Assembly: GCA_937924335.1 (NCBI GenBank)
Contig: CALDWW010000015.1
Location: 1 to 57,603 of the forward strand
Source: an uncultured Gammaproteobacteria bacterium
GTDB taxonomy: Bacteria > Pseudomonadota > Gammaproteobacteria > Steroidobacterales > XN24
DNA: 57,603 nt
Direction of reading: 5' to 3'
The notes below the pieces were generated by a model. It had not been told where the DNA came from. It did not search any database and saw only the letters and a program-made list of their open reading frames with translations. The position numbers and the translations under genes are program-made. Shown here piece by piece: positions 1 to 8,851 of this stretch. Numbering within the stretch: position 1 is the first letter of the stretch; the number at the start of each line of letters is the position of its first letter.

Positions 1-370
1 CGACGAACAAGAGCGCGGCGGGATCGAGACATTGGTATCGGCCTGATGAGCGAGATGTTCTACAAGGACTGCCGGCGCTCCAGATTCAGTGGCAGGCGCG
101 AACAAGACGTTTAAGGGTTCAGCCGAACGGCTGCTTTCGGCTATAAGCGGACGCTTGGGTAACGTCATGAACCAGTGGCGAGGGACGGCGACTGTTAATC
201 ATCCCGTCGGTGTTTCGTGTCGTCCCCGGGAAGCAAGATTATTTGTCTCAGTCGCCTGAGGGCGGCCTCTCCTCGTGAGCTCTCGCGCACTTGGTGTCCG
301 AACCTGGCAGGGTAGGAATGGGCCCGCGTTCCTGATAGTGTCGCGCGCTGATGACTCCTCGGGAGCCCCT
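1..370. other. Window-edge region without a secure gene
   Basis: No complete gene is supported here. One frame is open from base 1 to a TAA at 112-114 and could be the last 37 codons of a truncated gene, but it is rich in arginine. A second frame ends at 44-46. Neither shows a recognisable motif, so no call is made. A copy of a hairpin-forming repeat lies at 121-157. The remainder, to the start of the thioredoxin-like gene at 371, shows no clear promoter. Confidence 0.4.
121..157 (+). repeat. Hairpin-forming interspersed repeat, copy A
   Basis: This is a copy of a short intergenic repeat with a core close to GAACGGCTGCTTTCGGC, followed by AAGCGGAC. In this copy AGCCGAA and TTCGGCT can pair as a 7-bp stem around an 8-base loop. 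Related copies lie at 1060-1096, 9497-9530 and, more degenerate, 6223-6249. All are outside genes. The function is unknown; REP-like repeats and remnants of small mobile elements are both possible. Confidence 0.6.
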
Positions 371-943
371 ATGCTACGCACCGCCACTTTTTTCCTAACT
401 ACGGCCCTAGCACTCGTCGTGGCACCGTCCTTTGGAGACGACGGGCAGGAAGACGTCGACCGAGAGGAAAGGATGGCCCGTATCCTCGCCGCAGTGAAAG
501 TGAAAGTCGGCGACACGGCTCCCGACTGGACTTTAGCTACACCGGATGACAGCCGCATCAATTTTTACGATCATAGCGAGACCAAACCAAGCCTTCTTGT
601 GTTCTGGGCGACCTGGTGCCCTCGCTGCAAGGAGGTCTTACCCATCCTGCAGGAAATCAGCGATTCGCTGCCCCCAGACAGCGCGAACTTTTACGCGTTG
701 CACTCGTTTGACGACGACGGCGATCCCGTCGCTTTTTTCGAAGAATACGATTATTCCTTTACGCTCCTTCTCGACGCTGACGGCGTTGCTGAAGACTACG
801 GTGCGCCAGGGACCCCCTGGATTCTGATTGTGGGCAGTGACAATGTCGTGCAGTACAACCCGTTTGGGGCTTCGTCAATGGAACAGGCCGTGTCAGAAAT
901 GAAGGCTATGCTGCGGGGCCCGGACAAAGCTCCGAACCAATAG
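371..943 (+). CDS. TlpA-like periplasmic thioredoxin-fold protein
   Basis: This encodes a 190-residue exported protein. The ATG at 371 was chosen because it begins a typical signal peptide (residues 1 to about 22, hydrophobic core TTALALVV) and has GGGAG just upstream; a longer frame from 275 has no such logic. The mature part has the redoxin pattern with FWATWCPRC, placing an active-site CxxC at C83/C86, and a later GTP turn that fits the cis-proline of the fold. Members of the TlpA/ResA family reduce or rearrange disulfides in periplasmic proteins or assist cytochrome maturation. No partner gene lies nearby, so the substrate is unknown. Family call is firm, role is inferred. Confidence 0.8.
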   Translation: MLRTATFFLTTALALVVAPSFGDDGQEDVDREERMARILAAVKVKVGDTAPDWTLATPDDSRINFYDHSETKPSLLVFWATWCPRCKEVLPILQEISDSLPPDSANFYALHSFDDDGDPVAFFEEYDYSFTLLLDADGVAEDYGAPGTPWILIVGSDNVVQYNPFGASSMEQAVSEMKAMLRGPDKAPNQ

Positions 944-1457
944 ACCTATGCACTGGCCAGACGACGTCCTAGGCCCGCAGCGAAGATTGGATCACTGGCC
1001 AGCTCCTCGTAGTCAGCAGCCGCTCTGAGGTTCGGTTGGCAGGGGCTATCCAGGGACTTAGCCGAACGGCTGCTCTCGGCCAGAAGCGGACACTCGCAGA
1101 GGCCGGGAATCGCAGATATATTTGGCAAACGGGGTTGATTGCCAGTTTGGCACTCCGTTACCTTGGGTCATGAACATAGATCACGGCTCCGGAGCCTACT
1201 ACGCCCGTTGATCCATCGACGTCACCACGCTGGCCACACAAATAGAACATCTTGCAGACCCTGGTCCACGAGTTCTGTCTTTTCTTTCCAGGTTTCAACC
1301 GCACCTCTAACAAGGAGATAGGCGGCACCTCATGTCCGGGGGTGACCGAACTCCTGGCGCCATGCAGATCACGCTTGGCCCGACGTACTTGACGACATTC
1401 CCTTAGTTTGGCGTGTCCGCGCGGGCGACCCGCGCCCGTGGCCCCGGACGCCGCCCC
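944..1457. other. Intergenic region with one repeat copy
   Basis: About 510 bases lie between the thioredoxin gene and the 3' end of the cyclase-like gene. The region holds the repeat copy at 1060-1096 and two short CTGGCCAG palindromes near 952 and 993. Short open frames, such as one from 1139 and a 24-codon one from 1332, show no motif or convincing ribosome site. No terminator with a T-run was seen between the convergent genes. Confidence 0.45.
1060..1096 (+). repeat. Hairpin-forming interspersed repeat, copy B
   Basis: This copy has the same core as 121-157 (AGCCGAACGGCTGCT, then CTCGGCCAGAAGCGGAC). Its stem is weaker, with about 5 of 7 pairs. It lies in an intergenic gap. Confidence 0.6.
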
Positions 1458-4400
1458 TTACGCCCGCTGCGTCTCTGCATTGGCCGCGGAGAGCCGCGCC
1501 TCGTGGCCGGCCGCACCGATTTCCCGATAGAGCGCGAGGGCCTCGGCGGTGAGGTGCGCCGCCTCTTCGTCCCGCCCGGCACGCCGGGCGACCTCGGCCC
1601 GAAGCTCGCGCACCTGTGGCCTGAATACGCCGATGTCGTAGAGGGAGACGAGCTCGTCAGCGGCGTCAAGCGCCGCGGCGACGCCGGCGGCCGGCGCCTC
1701 GTCGTTACCCGCGAGCAGCGCGCGGGCCAGGGCATTGTGCGCCAGCACGCCGTAAGTCGCGTAACCGCCCGCTTCCGTGATTGCGACTGCCTGCTCGGCG
1801 ACTCTGCGAGCCTCGTCGAAACGGCCACCGACGGTATGGGCCTCGGACAGGACGCCAAGTACCTGGGGCAGGTAAGTGCGCTGGGTGTTCAGATCGCGGA
1901 CGAGCGCGATGGCTTCGTCCAGAGTGGCGACGGCCTCGTCGGGGTGGCCCTCGAGCATGTGGGCCAATCCGAGCGATGTGCGGGCCAGCACCCGGCTTGA
2001 GCCGTTGCCGAGTTTTTCGGCCAACTCGAAGCACTGGCGGGCCTGATCCATGCCGGACTCCGGGCCGCCCGTGAAATGTGCGAGGTGCGCCCAGCACTGC
2101 TGGAACCAGGTCACGACCTCGTTCTCGCCGCCCTCGTCCGCCTCCCGCTGGCCCGCCGCGAGCTGCGCACGCGCGTCCTCGAGCCGTCCGTTCCATGCCA
2201 GCGCAACGCTGAGGAAGAACAGCATGGCACCGCGCGGGCTGAAGCCCAGCAGGGCCCGTCCCTTGGTGAGGTCCGTGCCGGTGATGGCCAGCCCGGCCCG
2301 GCAGGCGGACATGATCTCGTGGGGCCGCCCTTCGTAGAGCCTGACGGCGGCCATCGAGGTCGCCGTCGCGGCCCGGAGGTCCTCGTCGCCGACGGCATCC
2401 GCAATCTCGCCTGCCTCACCGACATAGCGCAGATAGTCCTCTAGCGAGCCGCCAGCGAGCCCGCAGATCGTGCCGTAGGCAGATATAAGGCGTGCCAGCA
2501 TCAGACGGTCGTTGGCGGCCAGCGCGAGGCGGCGGCCTTCCTCGAAGTATTTCGCGAGTTCTGCCGGCGTGCGTCCGCCGCGCCAGGCGAAGGCGAGGAT
2601 CTGCAGGCACGAGCCGATGCCCAAAGCGCTGCTCTCCGCCGGGTCCTCGATCTGCTGCGCCAGTTCGCGGACGCGCAGCCAGTGCCGGAGACCCTCGCCG
2701 AGGTCGGTGCGGCCGGACCATTCCGCAGCGCGTGCGAACCAGTGAGCGGCACGGCGGGGATCACCCGCCTCCTGCCAGTGGCGCCCGATGGCGCTGGCCT
2801 GCTCGTTATCGCCATGCGTCGTCGTCTCCTCCAAAGTTTCGGCGACGGCGGCGTGGATACGGGCTCGACGCTCCCTCAGCTGCGACTGCTCGGCAACCTC
2901 CTGGGTCAGGGGGTGCTTGAACGCGTAGATCAGCTCCGGATAGAGCCGTTGCTCGTATAGGAACTCAGCCGCGGTCAGTCCGGAGAGGGCGTCGGTCAGC
3001 GCTGTCTCCGATATTCGCGCGATGCGCAGTAGCAGCTCGCGCCCGAAGCTCTTGCCGATCACGGCCGCGATCTGCAGCACGGCCTTCTGGTCCTCCGGGA
3101 GCCGGTCGATGCGAGCGGCGAGCAGTGACTGAACGGTATCGGGAATCTCCAGCCCGGTCAGAGGCGCGGCGAGCCGGTAGTGGTGCCGCGTGCCGACCAG
3201 CTGGCCGCTCTCGACCATCGCCTGAATAATCTCCTCCGTAAAGAACGGATTGCCGCCGGAACGCGCAAAGATGGACTGCGGCAGTTCTGCCACCGACGGG
3301 TCCTCGCCGAGCAGGTCTCGAAGCAATTCGTAGATCGCGTCGGCGTCGAGGGGCTTGAGCGGCAACAGCTGGCAGTAGGACCGCTGCAGCCAGCGCGCCT
3401 GGTACTCCGGGCGGAAAGTGGCGATCACGAGGTCCTGGGTCCCGGGCACGCTTTCAATCAGCGTGCCGAGAAAGGCGTCGCTGCCGCCGTCGAACCAGTG
3501 GAGGTCCTCAAGCAGCGTGACGCGCGTCGAGCCATAGCCGGGATCGTGCAGCACCCGCCGCATGAGCTCGTGCAGGCGCTTCGGCCGCACCTGCGGGTCC
3601 ATCTCCAGCGACGGCATCGCCGGGTCCGCGACACCCACCAGATCGAAGATCAGCGGGAGGGAATCCCGAAATGACTCGTCCATTTGCAGCAGGCGTCCGG
3701 CGATCTTGTCCCGGGTCGAGGCCGGGCTATCACCCTCGAGGATGCCGAACCAAGCGCGAAACAGCTCGAGAATCGGAAGGAAGGGCACGGACTTGCCGTG
3801 GGAGACGCCATGGCCCTCGAGCACGGTGAGACCCTCGCCCCGGCACCGGTCCAGGAACTCCGCGCACAGTCGGCTCTTGCCCGTCCCCGCGGCGGCTACG
3901 ATGGCCACGACCTGGCCCTCGCCGGCGCGGGCGCGGACCAGCGCGGCCTGCAGGATCGCCATCTCTTCGTCGCGGCCGACGAACAAGGAGAGGCCCCGGG
4001 CCCGGGAGCGGTCGAGCCGCGTCCGGGCGGGACCCACCCCTTCGAGGGCGTAGATCCTGAGCAGCGCCTCGACGCCCTTCACGCGCGCGTCCCCGAGAGC
4101 CCGCAGGTCGAAGTAGCCTTCGACCAAGCGGGCCGTGGCTTCGCTGATCAGCGGGACGCCGGCCTCCGCCAGCGCCTCCATCCGCTGGGCGACCCCGACG
4201 GTCTGCCCCTGCGCCGTATAGTCCATCCTGAGGTCGTCGCCGATCTTGCCGACGACCACGGCGCCGGAATTCAGCCCCATGCGCACGGAAAAGTTCAGGC
4301 CGCGCTCGACCCGCAGCGCATCGCCGTAGTGACGCAGCGCGTCACCCAGATGCAGCGCCGCGTAGCAGGCTCGCTGGGCGTGGTCCTCGTGGGCGATCGG

Positions 4401-4835
4401 TGCGCCGAAAAGCGCCATGATGCCGTCGCCGGTGTACTGGTTGATCGTGCCCTCGTAGCGGTGAACCCCCTCCGCGAGAATCTCGAAGAAGCGGTCGAGA
4501 ATCTCGTGCCAGTCCTCGGGTCCGGCCTGCTCTGACAGCGCTATCGAGCCCTTGACGTCCGCGAACAGGACGGTGACCTGCTTGCGCTCCCCCTCGAGGG
4601 CGGATCGCGTCATCAGGATCCGGTCGGCGAGGTGCTTGGGCGTGTAGTCCCGCGGGATGCGGACCGGCGGCTCCGCGTCCGGTTCCGCCAAGGACGCGCC
4701 GCACTGATGGCAGTAACGGGAGCCGGCCGGTGGCGTGGCCCCGCAGCTCCGGCACCGGACCTCGAGCCTGGCCCCGCACTGGTTGCAGAACGCGGAGCTG
4801 ACAGGGGGCTGGGCGCCGCAGGCGGAACACTTCAT
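1458..4835 (-). CDS. Zinc-ribbon adenylate/guanylate cyclase with AAA ATPase and TPR regions
   Basis: This is a 1125-residue multidomain signalling protein. Two zinc ribbons open it (C3/C6/C17/C20 and C28/C31/C42/C45). A class III nucleotide cyclase homology domain follows at about 85-275, with metal-binding aspartates visible as FADVKGS (D93) and GDGIMALFG (D137). Next comes an ATPase with Walker A AAAGTGKSRL and Walker B-like VTLLEDLHW, and then a long alanine-rich helical TPR-like half. This architecture is common in large bacterial cyclases of the AAA/TPR type. The ATG at 4835 was preferred over the longer frame (to 5024) because it starts exactly at the first zinc ribbon and has GGAG 11 bases upstream. 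Product nucleotide and targets cannot be read from the sequence. Confidence 0.85.
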   Translation of the reverse strand: MKCSACGAQPPVSSAFCNQCGARLEVRCRSCGATPPAGSRYCHQCGASLAEPDAEPPVRIPRDYTPKHLADRILMTRSALEGERKQVTVLFADVKGSIALSEQAGPEDWHEILDRFFEILAEGVHRYEGTINQYTGDGIMALFGAPIAHEDHAQRACYAALHLGDALRHYGDALRVERGLNFSVRMGLNSGAVVVGKIGDDLRMDYTAQGQTVGVAQRMEALAEAGVPLISEATARLVEGYFDLRALGDARVKGVEALLRIYALEGVGPARTRLDRSRARGLSLFVGRDEEMAILQAALVRARAGEGQVVAIVAAAGTGKSRLCAEFLDRCRGEGLTVLEGHGVSHGKSVPFLPILELFRAWFGILEGDSPASTRDKIAGRLLQMDESFRDSLPLIFDLVGVADPAMPSLEMDPQVRPKRLHELMRRVLHDPGYGSTRVTLLEDLHWFDGGSDAFLGTLIESVPGTQDLVIATFRPEYQARWLQRSYCQLLPLKPLDADAIYELLRDLLGEDPSVAELPQSIFARSGGNPFFTEEIIQAMVESGQLVGTRHHYRLAAPLTGLEIPDTVQSLLAARIDRLPEDQKAVLQIAAVIGKSFGRELLLRIARISETALTDALSGLTAAEFLYEQRLYPELIYAFKHPLTQEVAEQSQLRERRARIHAAVAETLEETTTHGDNEQASAIGRHWQEAGDPRRAAHWFARAAEWSGRTDLGEGLRHWLRVRELAQQIEDPAESSALGIGSCLQILAFAWRGGRTPAELAKYFEEGRRLALAANDRLMLARLISAYGTICGLAGGSLEDYLRYVGEAGEIADAVGDEDLRAATATSMAAVRLYEGRPHEIMSACRAGLAITGTDLTKGRALLGFSPRGAMLFFLSVALAWNGRLEDARAQLAAGQREADEGGENEVVTWFQQCWAHLAHFTGGPESGMDQARQCFELAEKLGNGSSRVLARTSLGLAHMLEGHPDEAVATLDEAIALVRDLNTQRTYLPQVLGVLSEAHTVGGRFDEARRVAEQAVAITEAGGYATYGVLAHNALARALLAGNDEAPAAGVAAALDAADELVSLYDIGVFRPQVRELRAEVARRAGRDEEAAHLTAEALALYREIGAAGHEARLSAANAETQRA

Positions 4836-5121
4836 TGACGTAGTATCTCCAGATTGCCAACGGCAGCGGGCCGGCGCCGTTTCGCAGCGCATCCTGCGCG
4901 ACGCGACCGACCTCGTGCCGGTCGGCGGAACTGATGAACTCCCCAAGCATAGTTGCTCGATGCCGCCGCCGGGCCGCATCTGCTGCACGGCGACGAAGAC
5001 GTCTGGCGCCCCGGAGAACGACATAGCGTCAGCCGCCGCATTGGCGAGCGCAGGTCCGGGCGACTGCTTAGGGTCGTTAGCGGACGCTCAGCGCGGCTGG
5101 TAATGAGATGCTTTGAAGTGC

Positions 5122-5829
5122 CTAGCTTTGCCTCGAGCGCAGCTTTAGAAGGCCGAACGGCAACCACCAGATGACGAAGGACACGGCGGCGATCAGGCCG
5201 AGCGAAGCAATGTACCAGGGCCATGGCGCCAGGTAGTCAATCAGCGATGTGCCGGCGGGTTTGTGGCAAAGGTAGAGGTAGTTCGTGCCAAGGAGCCAGT
5301 TCAGCGGCGCAATGACGGTGGCGTAGGCGGCGAGCGCCGCCATGGCCTTGACGATCGATTTGAGCGTCGGCCTGAATCGGAACACGACGATCGCGTAGGC
5401 TACGCCCAACATCACGACGCCGTGACCGAAGAAGAAGACCATGTAGTACAAGCTAGGGAAGGGTGCTTGTAGATCGGGTGTCAGAATCGCCTGCAGGGTT
5501 CCCCCCATGGCCCAGAAGTAGGCAACCTCGAACACGGCATAACTGCGGCGCATGAGCATATAGGCCACCAGAAACGCTGTGGCGGCACACAGATGCAGCG
5601 GCAGTTGCTCTTCGACGGGCAGTTTGTAGACCAGGATGCGCGCGGCAAACTTGAGCGCCTCATTCAGCAGCAGCACTATGCAGAGTGTTGCTGCCACGCT
5701 CCGTTCAATTCCTGTCGAGCGGGCCCGCCGGACGAACAGTGGCAACGCGACACACGCCACCAGAATCAGGAGCATCGTCAACAGGTGATCCCGACCGAAC
5801 AGATCGAAATACGATGTGTTGGCCATCAT
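5122..5829 (-). CDS. YwaF-like integral membrane protein (TIGR02206 type)
   Basis: This encodes 235 residues with about seven hydrophobic segments. The N-terminus (SYFDLFGRDHLLTML), the PLHLCAATAF segment and the downstream GTNYLYLCHKP block resemble the YwaF/TIGR02206 family of bacterial membrane proteins. The molecular function of that family is not established to my knowledge. Tandem ATG codons start it at 5829/5826. It is in the same direction as the cyclase gene, separated by 286 bases, so a joint operon is possible but not shown. Confidence 0.7.
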   Translation of the reverse strand: MMANTSYFDLFGRDHLLTMLLILVACVALPLFVRRARSTGIERSVAATLCIVLLLNEALKFAARILVYKLPVEEQLPLHLCAATAFLVAYMLMRRSYAVFEVAYFWAMGGTLQAILTPDLQAPFPSLYYMVFFFGHGVVMLGVAYAIVVFRFRPTLKSIVKAMAALAAYATVIAPLNWLLGTNYLYLCHKPAGTSLIDYLAPWPWYIASLGLIAAVSFVIWWLPFGLLKLRSRQS

Positions 5830-6273
5830 GCTTTGCGTCGCCCGGCCTGCGGCTGTCGGGCCTCTACCTCCGCTTGCCGGGGTGTGAGACGGGCTTCCGA
5901 GAGACGATTGCAGGTCAAGCTTTCGTGCAGGTCAGCACCACATCGCATCAGCCTTTCGCCATAATCAGCAATATAGCGCCTACCAAGACTGCCACAATCC
6001 ACTTGTGGTTTCATGACCGCGTTTTTGATATCTACCTTTGGTTTAAGGGGGATGAAATTCAGGTGAGAAGATTGATCCATTCAATTCGATAAGAAAAGTC
6101 GGGAGCCCAAGAGCGCCCATTTCTCACTCATCCAGCGGGCCTGAATTTTCGCCCCGGTGCTGGTCAGATATTGCAAGAGCCTCGCTCCAGCGCTGCCGAG
6201 TTCCAGCCAGTTCTTCCTGAAGGTCTGCTTCCGACCAGAAGCGGACCCGTGGCTGGCATTGCCGGTTCCGGAT
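5830..6273. other. Intergenic region with degenerate repeat and an in-frame open extension of the protease gene
   Basis: About 440 bases lie between two minus-strand genes. On the minus strand the reading frame of the protease gene stays open for 49 codons after its TAG, up to a TGA at 6124-6126 (see findings). A degenerate copy of the interspersed repeat lies at 6223-6249. The part from 5830 to 6120 shows only short frames with no motif. Confidence 0.4.
6223..6249 (+). repeat. Interspersed repeat, degenerate copy D
   Basis: The stretch CTGCTTCCGACCAGAAGCGG followed by ACC resembles the right half of the repeat seen at 121 and 1060. The left arm is missing or diverged. It lies directly 3' of the site-2 protease gene. 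Confidence 0.4.
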
Positions 6274-7440
6274 CTACCGAGTGTCCTGTGACTCGAGTTC
6301 GAGCTTCAGCTCCATGATATTGCGAAGGTCCTGGAGTGATATCGTCCCGACCAGCCGGCCATCACTTTCAACAATCTTCCTGTCGACCACGCCTGGGACC
6401 AGCATTCTACCCAGCAGCTCCGCGGCATCATCGTCTGGCGACACCGTGTTTTCTTCCGAACACGGCGACAGTATGTCGCTAACGTTCCTGTCGCCCCTGA
6501 ACTCCTCGGGGATAGCTTTGACCTGGGAGACCTTTACGCAGCCGACCAGGCGCGAGTCGTCGACCACCGGGTACAGCACTTGGGGCTTCCGGTACACGTA
6601 TTGCTCGAGAAATTCCTCAAGCGTGATCGACGGCGCAACTGAAACCGGTTGGTCGTTCATCAGATCGGCCACGATCTTGCCCTCGAGGAATTGACGCGTC
6701 AGAAGCTGCCGATAAGATGTCATGGCCGCTCCTCGCAAAAAAGCTCCGATCAGAAATGACCACATTCCTCCGACGATGTCGCCGGTTAGAAAAGCGAGCA
6801 CACCAAGGATCATCAACGCCAGGCCGAAAAGCGAACCGACCCTGCTCGCTACTCGCGTGGCCTCCCTGACGTCTTTGCGCCAGGCCCATAGCGCGGCCCT
6901 GAACATGCGCCCGCCGTCGAGTGGATAGGCCGGCAGCAGATTGAACACGGCCAGGATGACGTTGATTAGTGACAGATAATGCAGCACCCCCACGACCGGG
7001 ACCGGCCAGCCGAGCCGTTGCGCCAAGTGGTCGGCGACAAAAAAGACGCCGGCCAGCACGAGGCTGGACAGAGGGCCGGCCACCGCCATGAGGAACTCGG
7101 TGTACGGTGTTTTCGGCTCATGACGAAGCTCCGCGATGCCGCCGAAAATGAACAGCGTGATGCCGCCGACCGGCATTCCGCAGCGACGCCCCACCAGCGA
7201 ATGGCTCAACTCGTGGAATACGATGGAAAAGAAGACGCCGACAGCGCCGGCCACACCCATCCACCATCGCGCCTGTGCACCAAGATCCGCGTAGCGCTGC
7301 GGAAAGAAGCCCTCGGCGAGCGTCCAGGTAATCAACAGACCAAGCAGCAGCCAGCTCAGGTTGAGTCGAATCTCAAAGCCGAGAATCGTGAACAGTGGGA
7401 AACCTCGCAGACGGCTCTGTTCCTGTCCCTTGTCGGTCAT
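6274..7440 (-). CDS. Site-2 protease family (M50) zinc metalloprotease with CBS domains
   Basis: This 388-residue membrane protease carries the zinc-binding motif FHELSH (H76, E77, H80) in a transmembrane segment and the second conserved site NLLPAYPLDGGR (N167, D175), both diagnostic of intramembrane site-2 proteases. The C-terminal third (about 250-380) is a pair of CBS domains, which bind adenine nucleotides in many proteins. The start has a good ribosome site, AGGGAG, a few bases before the ATG. Proteins of this layout are predicted to cleave membrane-bound regulators; no anti-sigma factor gene is next to it, so the substrate is unknown. The frame continues open after the stop. Confidence 0.88.
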   Translation of the reverse strand: MTDKGQEQSRLRGFPLFTILGFEIRLNLSWLLLGLLITWTLAEGFFPQRYADLGAQARWWMGVAGAVGVFFSIVFHELSHSLVGRRCGMPVGGITLFIFGGIAELRHEPKTPYTEFLMAVAGPLSSLVLAGVFFVADHLAQRLGWPVPVVGVLHYLSLINVILAVFNLLPAYPLDGGRMFRAALWAWRKDVREATRVASRVGSLFGLALMILGVLAFLTGDIVGGMWSFLIGAFLRGAAMTSYRQLLTRQFLEGKIVADLMNDQPVSVAPSITLEEFLEQYVYRKPQVLYPVVDDSRLVGCVKVSQVKAIPEEFRGDRNVSDILSPCSEENTVSPDDDAAELLGRMLVPGVVDRKIVESDGRLVGTISLQDLRNIMELKLELESQDTR

Positions 7441-7689
7441 CTTGGACTCCCTGCAGTTTCGCTACCCGTTGACATTGGGTCTGCCGTCGATATCGATATC
7501 TCGTGATCACTCCGCCAGCGTGAGGTGACCGCGCGCTGACTATTGAGTCGAGGCCGTCCCCGCCCCTGGCTCTCTCGGGCCAAGTCGCGCCGCGGTCCAT
7601 TGAGAGGCGCCTACAAATGAACTTAGCATCGAATCATTCGGCTGCCACTGGTTAGCGGCTGCATGAAAGGAATGATTGGGTTCTCTTCT

Positions 7690-7707
7690 GGGTACTGACA
7701 AGTTAAC
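7690..7707 (+). repeat. Left terminal inverted repeat of the IS6-family element
   Basis: GGGTACTGACAAGTTAAC pairs with the right end at 8465-8482 with 17 of 18 matches. It lies 23 bases before the transposase start codon. Confidence 0.8.
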
Positions 7708-7730
7708 GGCGGTAAGGCGACAATCGCGGC

Positions 7731-8429
7731 ATGAGAAGATCCGCATCGCTGTACAAACGCCATCGATTCCCTCCCGAGATCATTCAGCACGCCGTTTGGC
7801 TGTACCATCGTTTCAACCTGAGTTCCCGCGATGTAGAGGATCTCCTGGCCGAGCGGGGGATTGCGGTCAGCTATGAGTCGATTCGTCTTTGGTGCATCAA
7901 GTTTGGACCCCAATTTGCGAGGCGACTGAAGCGTCAGCACCGAGGCTATGGTGACACTTTCTTCATTGATGAAGTCTTTGTGAAGATCCAGCGCAAGCAA
8001 CACTATCTGTGGCGTGCGGTCGATCAGGACGGTGACGTGGTGGATGTGTTTCTGCAGACGCGCCGAGACGGCAACGCCGCCAAGCGGTTCTTCAAACGCC
8101 TGCTAAAGAAACATCGTAGTGAGCCCAGGAGGATCGTGACGGACAAGTTGGGGAGCCATGGGGTCGCACATCGAGAGCTGATCCCGGACTCGATTCACGA
8201 CACATCCCGGTATGCCAACAACCGAGCAGAGCTTTCTCATCAGCCAACCCGGGTGGGAGAGCGGGGTATGCGTCGATTCAAATCGCTGCGGCAAGCCGAG
8301 CGATTCCTCGGTGTCCATGCAGCGGTCTACAATCTATTCAACCTGGGCCGGCATTTGATTTCGGCCAGACATGATCGCCTGTTCAGACAACGCGCCTTTG
8401 TGTCCTGGGAATGTGCGACAGGACCGTAA
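7731..8429 (+). CDS. IS6-family DDE transposase
   Basis: This encodes 232 residues with the features of IS6-family transposases. There is an N-terminal helix-turn-helix-like region (SSRDVEDLLAERGI), then acidic positions consistent with the DDE triad: D80 in FFIDEVFVKI, D138 in IVTDK, and the glutamate of NNRAELSH (about E167). The typical motifs LWRAVDQDG and MRRFKS are present. The frame is uninterrupted and of normal length, so the enzyme may be active. It occupies nearly the whole element between the two inverted repeats. Confidence 0.93.
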   Translation: MRRSASLYKRHRFPPEIIQHAVWLYHRFNLSSRDVEDLLAERGIAVSYESIRLWCIKFGPQFARRLKRQHRGYGDTFFIDEVFVKIQRKQHYLWRAVDQDGDVVDVFLQTRRDGNAAKRFFKRLLKKHRSEPRRIVTDKLGSHGVAHRELIPDSIHDTSRYANNRAELSHQPTRVGERGMRRFKSLRQAERFLGVHAAVYNLFNLGRHLISARHDRLFRQRAFVSWECATGP

Positions 8430-8464
8430 TTAGCATCTTTCCTGGGGTTCGCAGGGGATCAATA

Positions 8465-8482
8465 GTTAATTTGTCAGTACCC
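8465..8482 (-). repeat. Right terminal inverted repeat of the IS6-family element
   Basis: GTTAATTTGTCAGTACCC is the inverted counterpart of the left end, with one mismatch. It lies 36 bases after the transposase stop codon. Confidence 0.8.
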
Positions 8483-8851
8483 GACCTATGTCTGATTCAA
8501 AGCGTCAACTTTGTTAACGCGACATTACATAATCAGGCGGTAATGACACATTACATCCGATTTGAGCCGTCAACGAGTGCCGCTATCCGACCCCTATATT
8601 AGGGATATCTAAAGGACCGCTTCGGGTCGATAGCCGACCTCAATTCGGGACCGGAATCTGGCTTCCATACCCGTGCGCCAGCGATTGACTCCGAATGTGT
8701 CTACTGGCAATTCGTGAGAATCAGGGTCAGTAAGCGACTTCCCCTGAATCAAGAAAGATTTCTCTCTTACCCCAGTTACCGGCGTCGATATCGACAGACG
8801 ACGGGGCCGCCCGGGCGCTTCCCCGGCGCGCCCAAGGCAAGCCCATCGTCG
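8483..8851. other. Intergenic region with the first copy of the 43-bp repeat
   Basis: This stretch lies between the IS element and the 3' end of the histone-like gene. The portion 8483-8620 is AT-richer than the surroundings. It contains the 43-bp repeat at 8626-8668 and a GC-rich hairpin-capable stretch near 8815-8835, but no T-run that would make a clear terminator. No gene was recognised. Confidence 0.45.
8626..8668 (+). repeat. 43-bp direct repeat, copy 1
   Basis: It is identical over 43 bases to 11014-11056. It begins GTCGATAGCCGACCTC and ends GGAATCTGGCTTCCAT. Both copies are in the same orientation and intergenic, and together they enclose the histone-like and CorC-like genes. Confidence 0.9.

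Larger units (their letters stand above)
7690..8482 (+). mobile_element. IS6-family insertion sequence, complete
   Basis: A 793-bp element is bounded by 18-bp inverted repeats: GGGTACTGACAAGTTAAC at 7690-7707, and its complement with one mismatch at 8465-8482. It contains a single full-length transposase gene. The 8 bases flanking each end (7682-7689 and 8483-8490) do not match, so no target duplication is visible. It lies between the site-2 protease and histone-like genes and interrupts no recognisable gene. Confidence 0.85.

Noticed and set aside
1..114. Open frame at the left edge ending in TAA
   Set aside because: It has no motif and many arginines; a competing frame ends at 46. It may be a gene end, but nothing supports one.
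1139..1321. 60-codon plus-strand frame in the gap before the cyclase gene
   Set aside because: It has no recognisable motif and no good ribosome site.
5826..6080. 84-codon minus-strand frame upstream of the YwaF-like gene
   Set aside because: It has no ribosome site or homology features and merely overlaps the promoter region.
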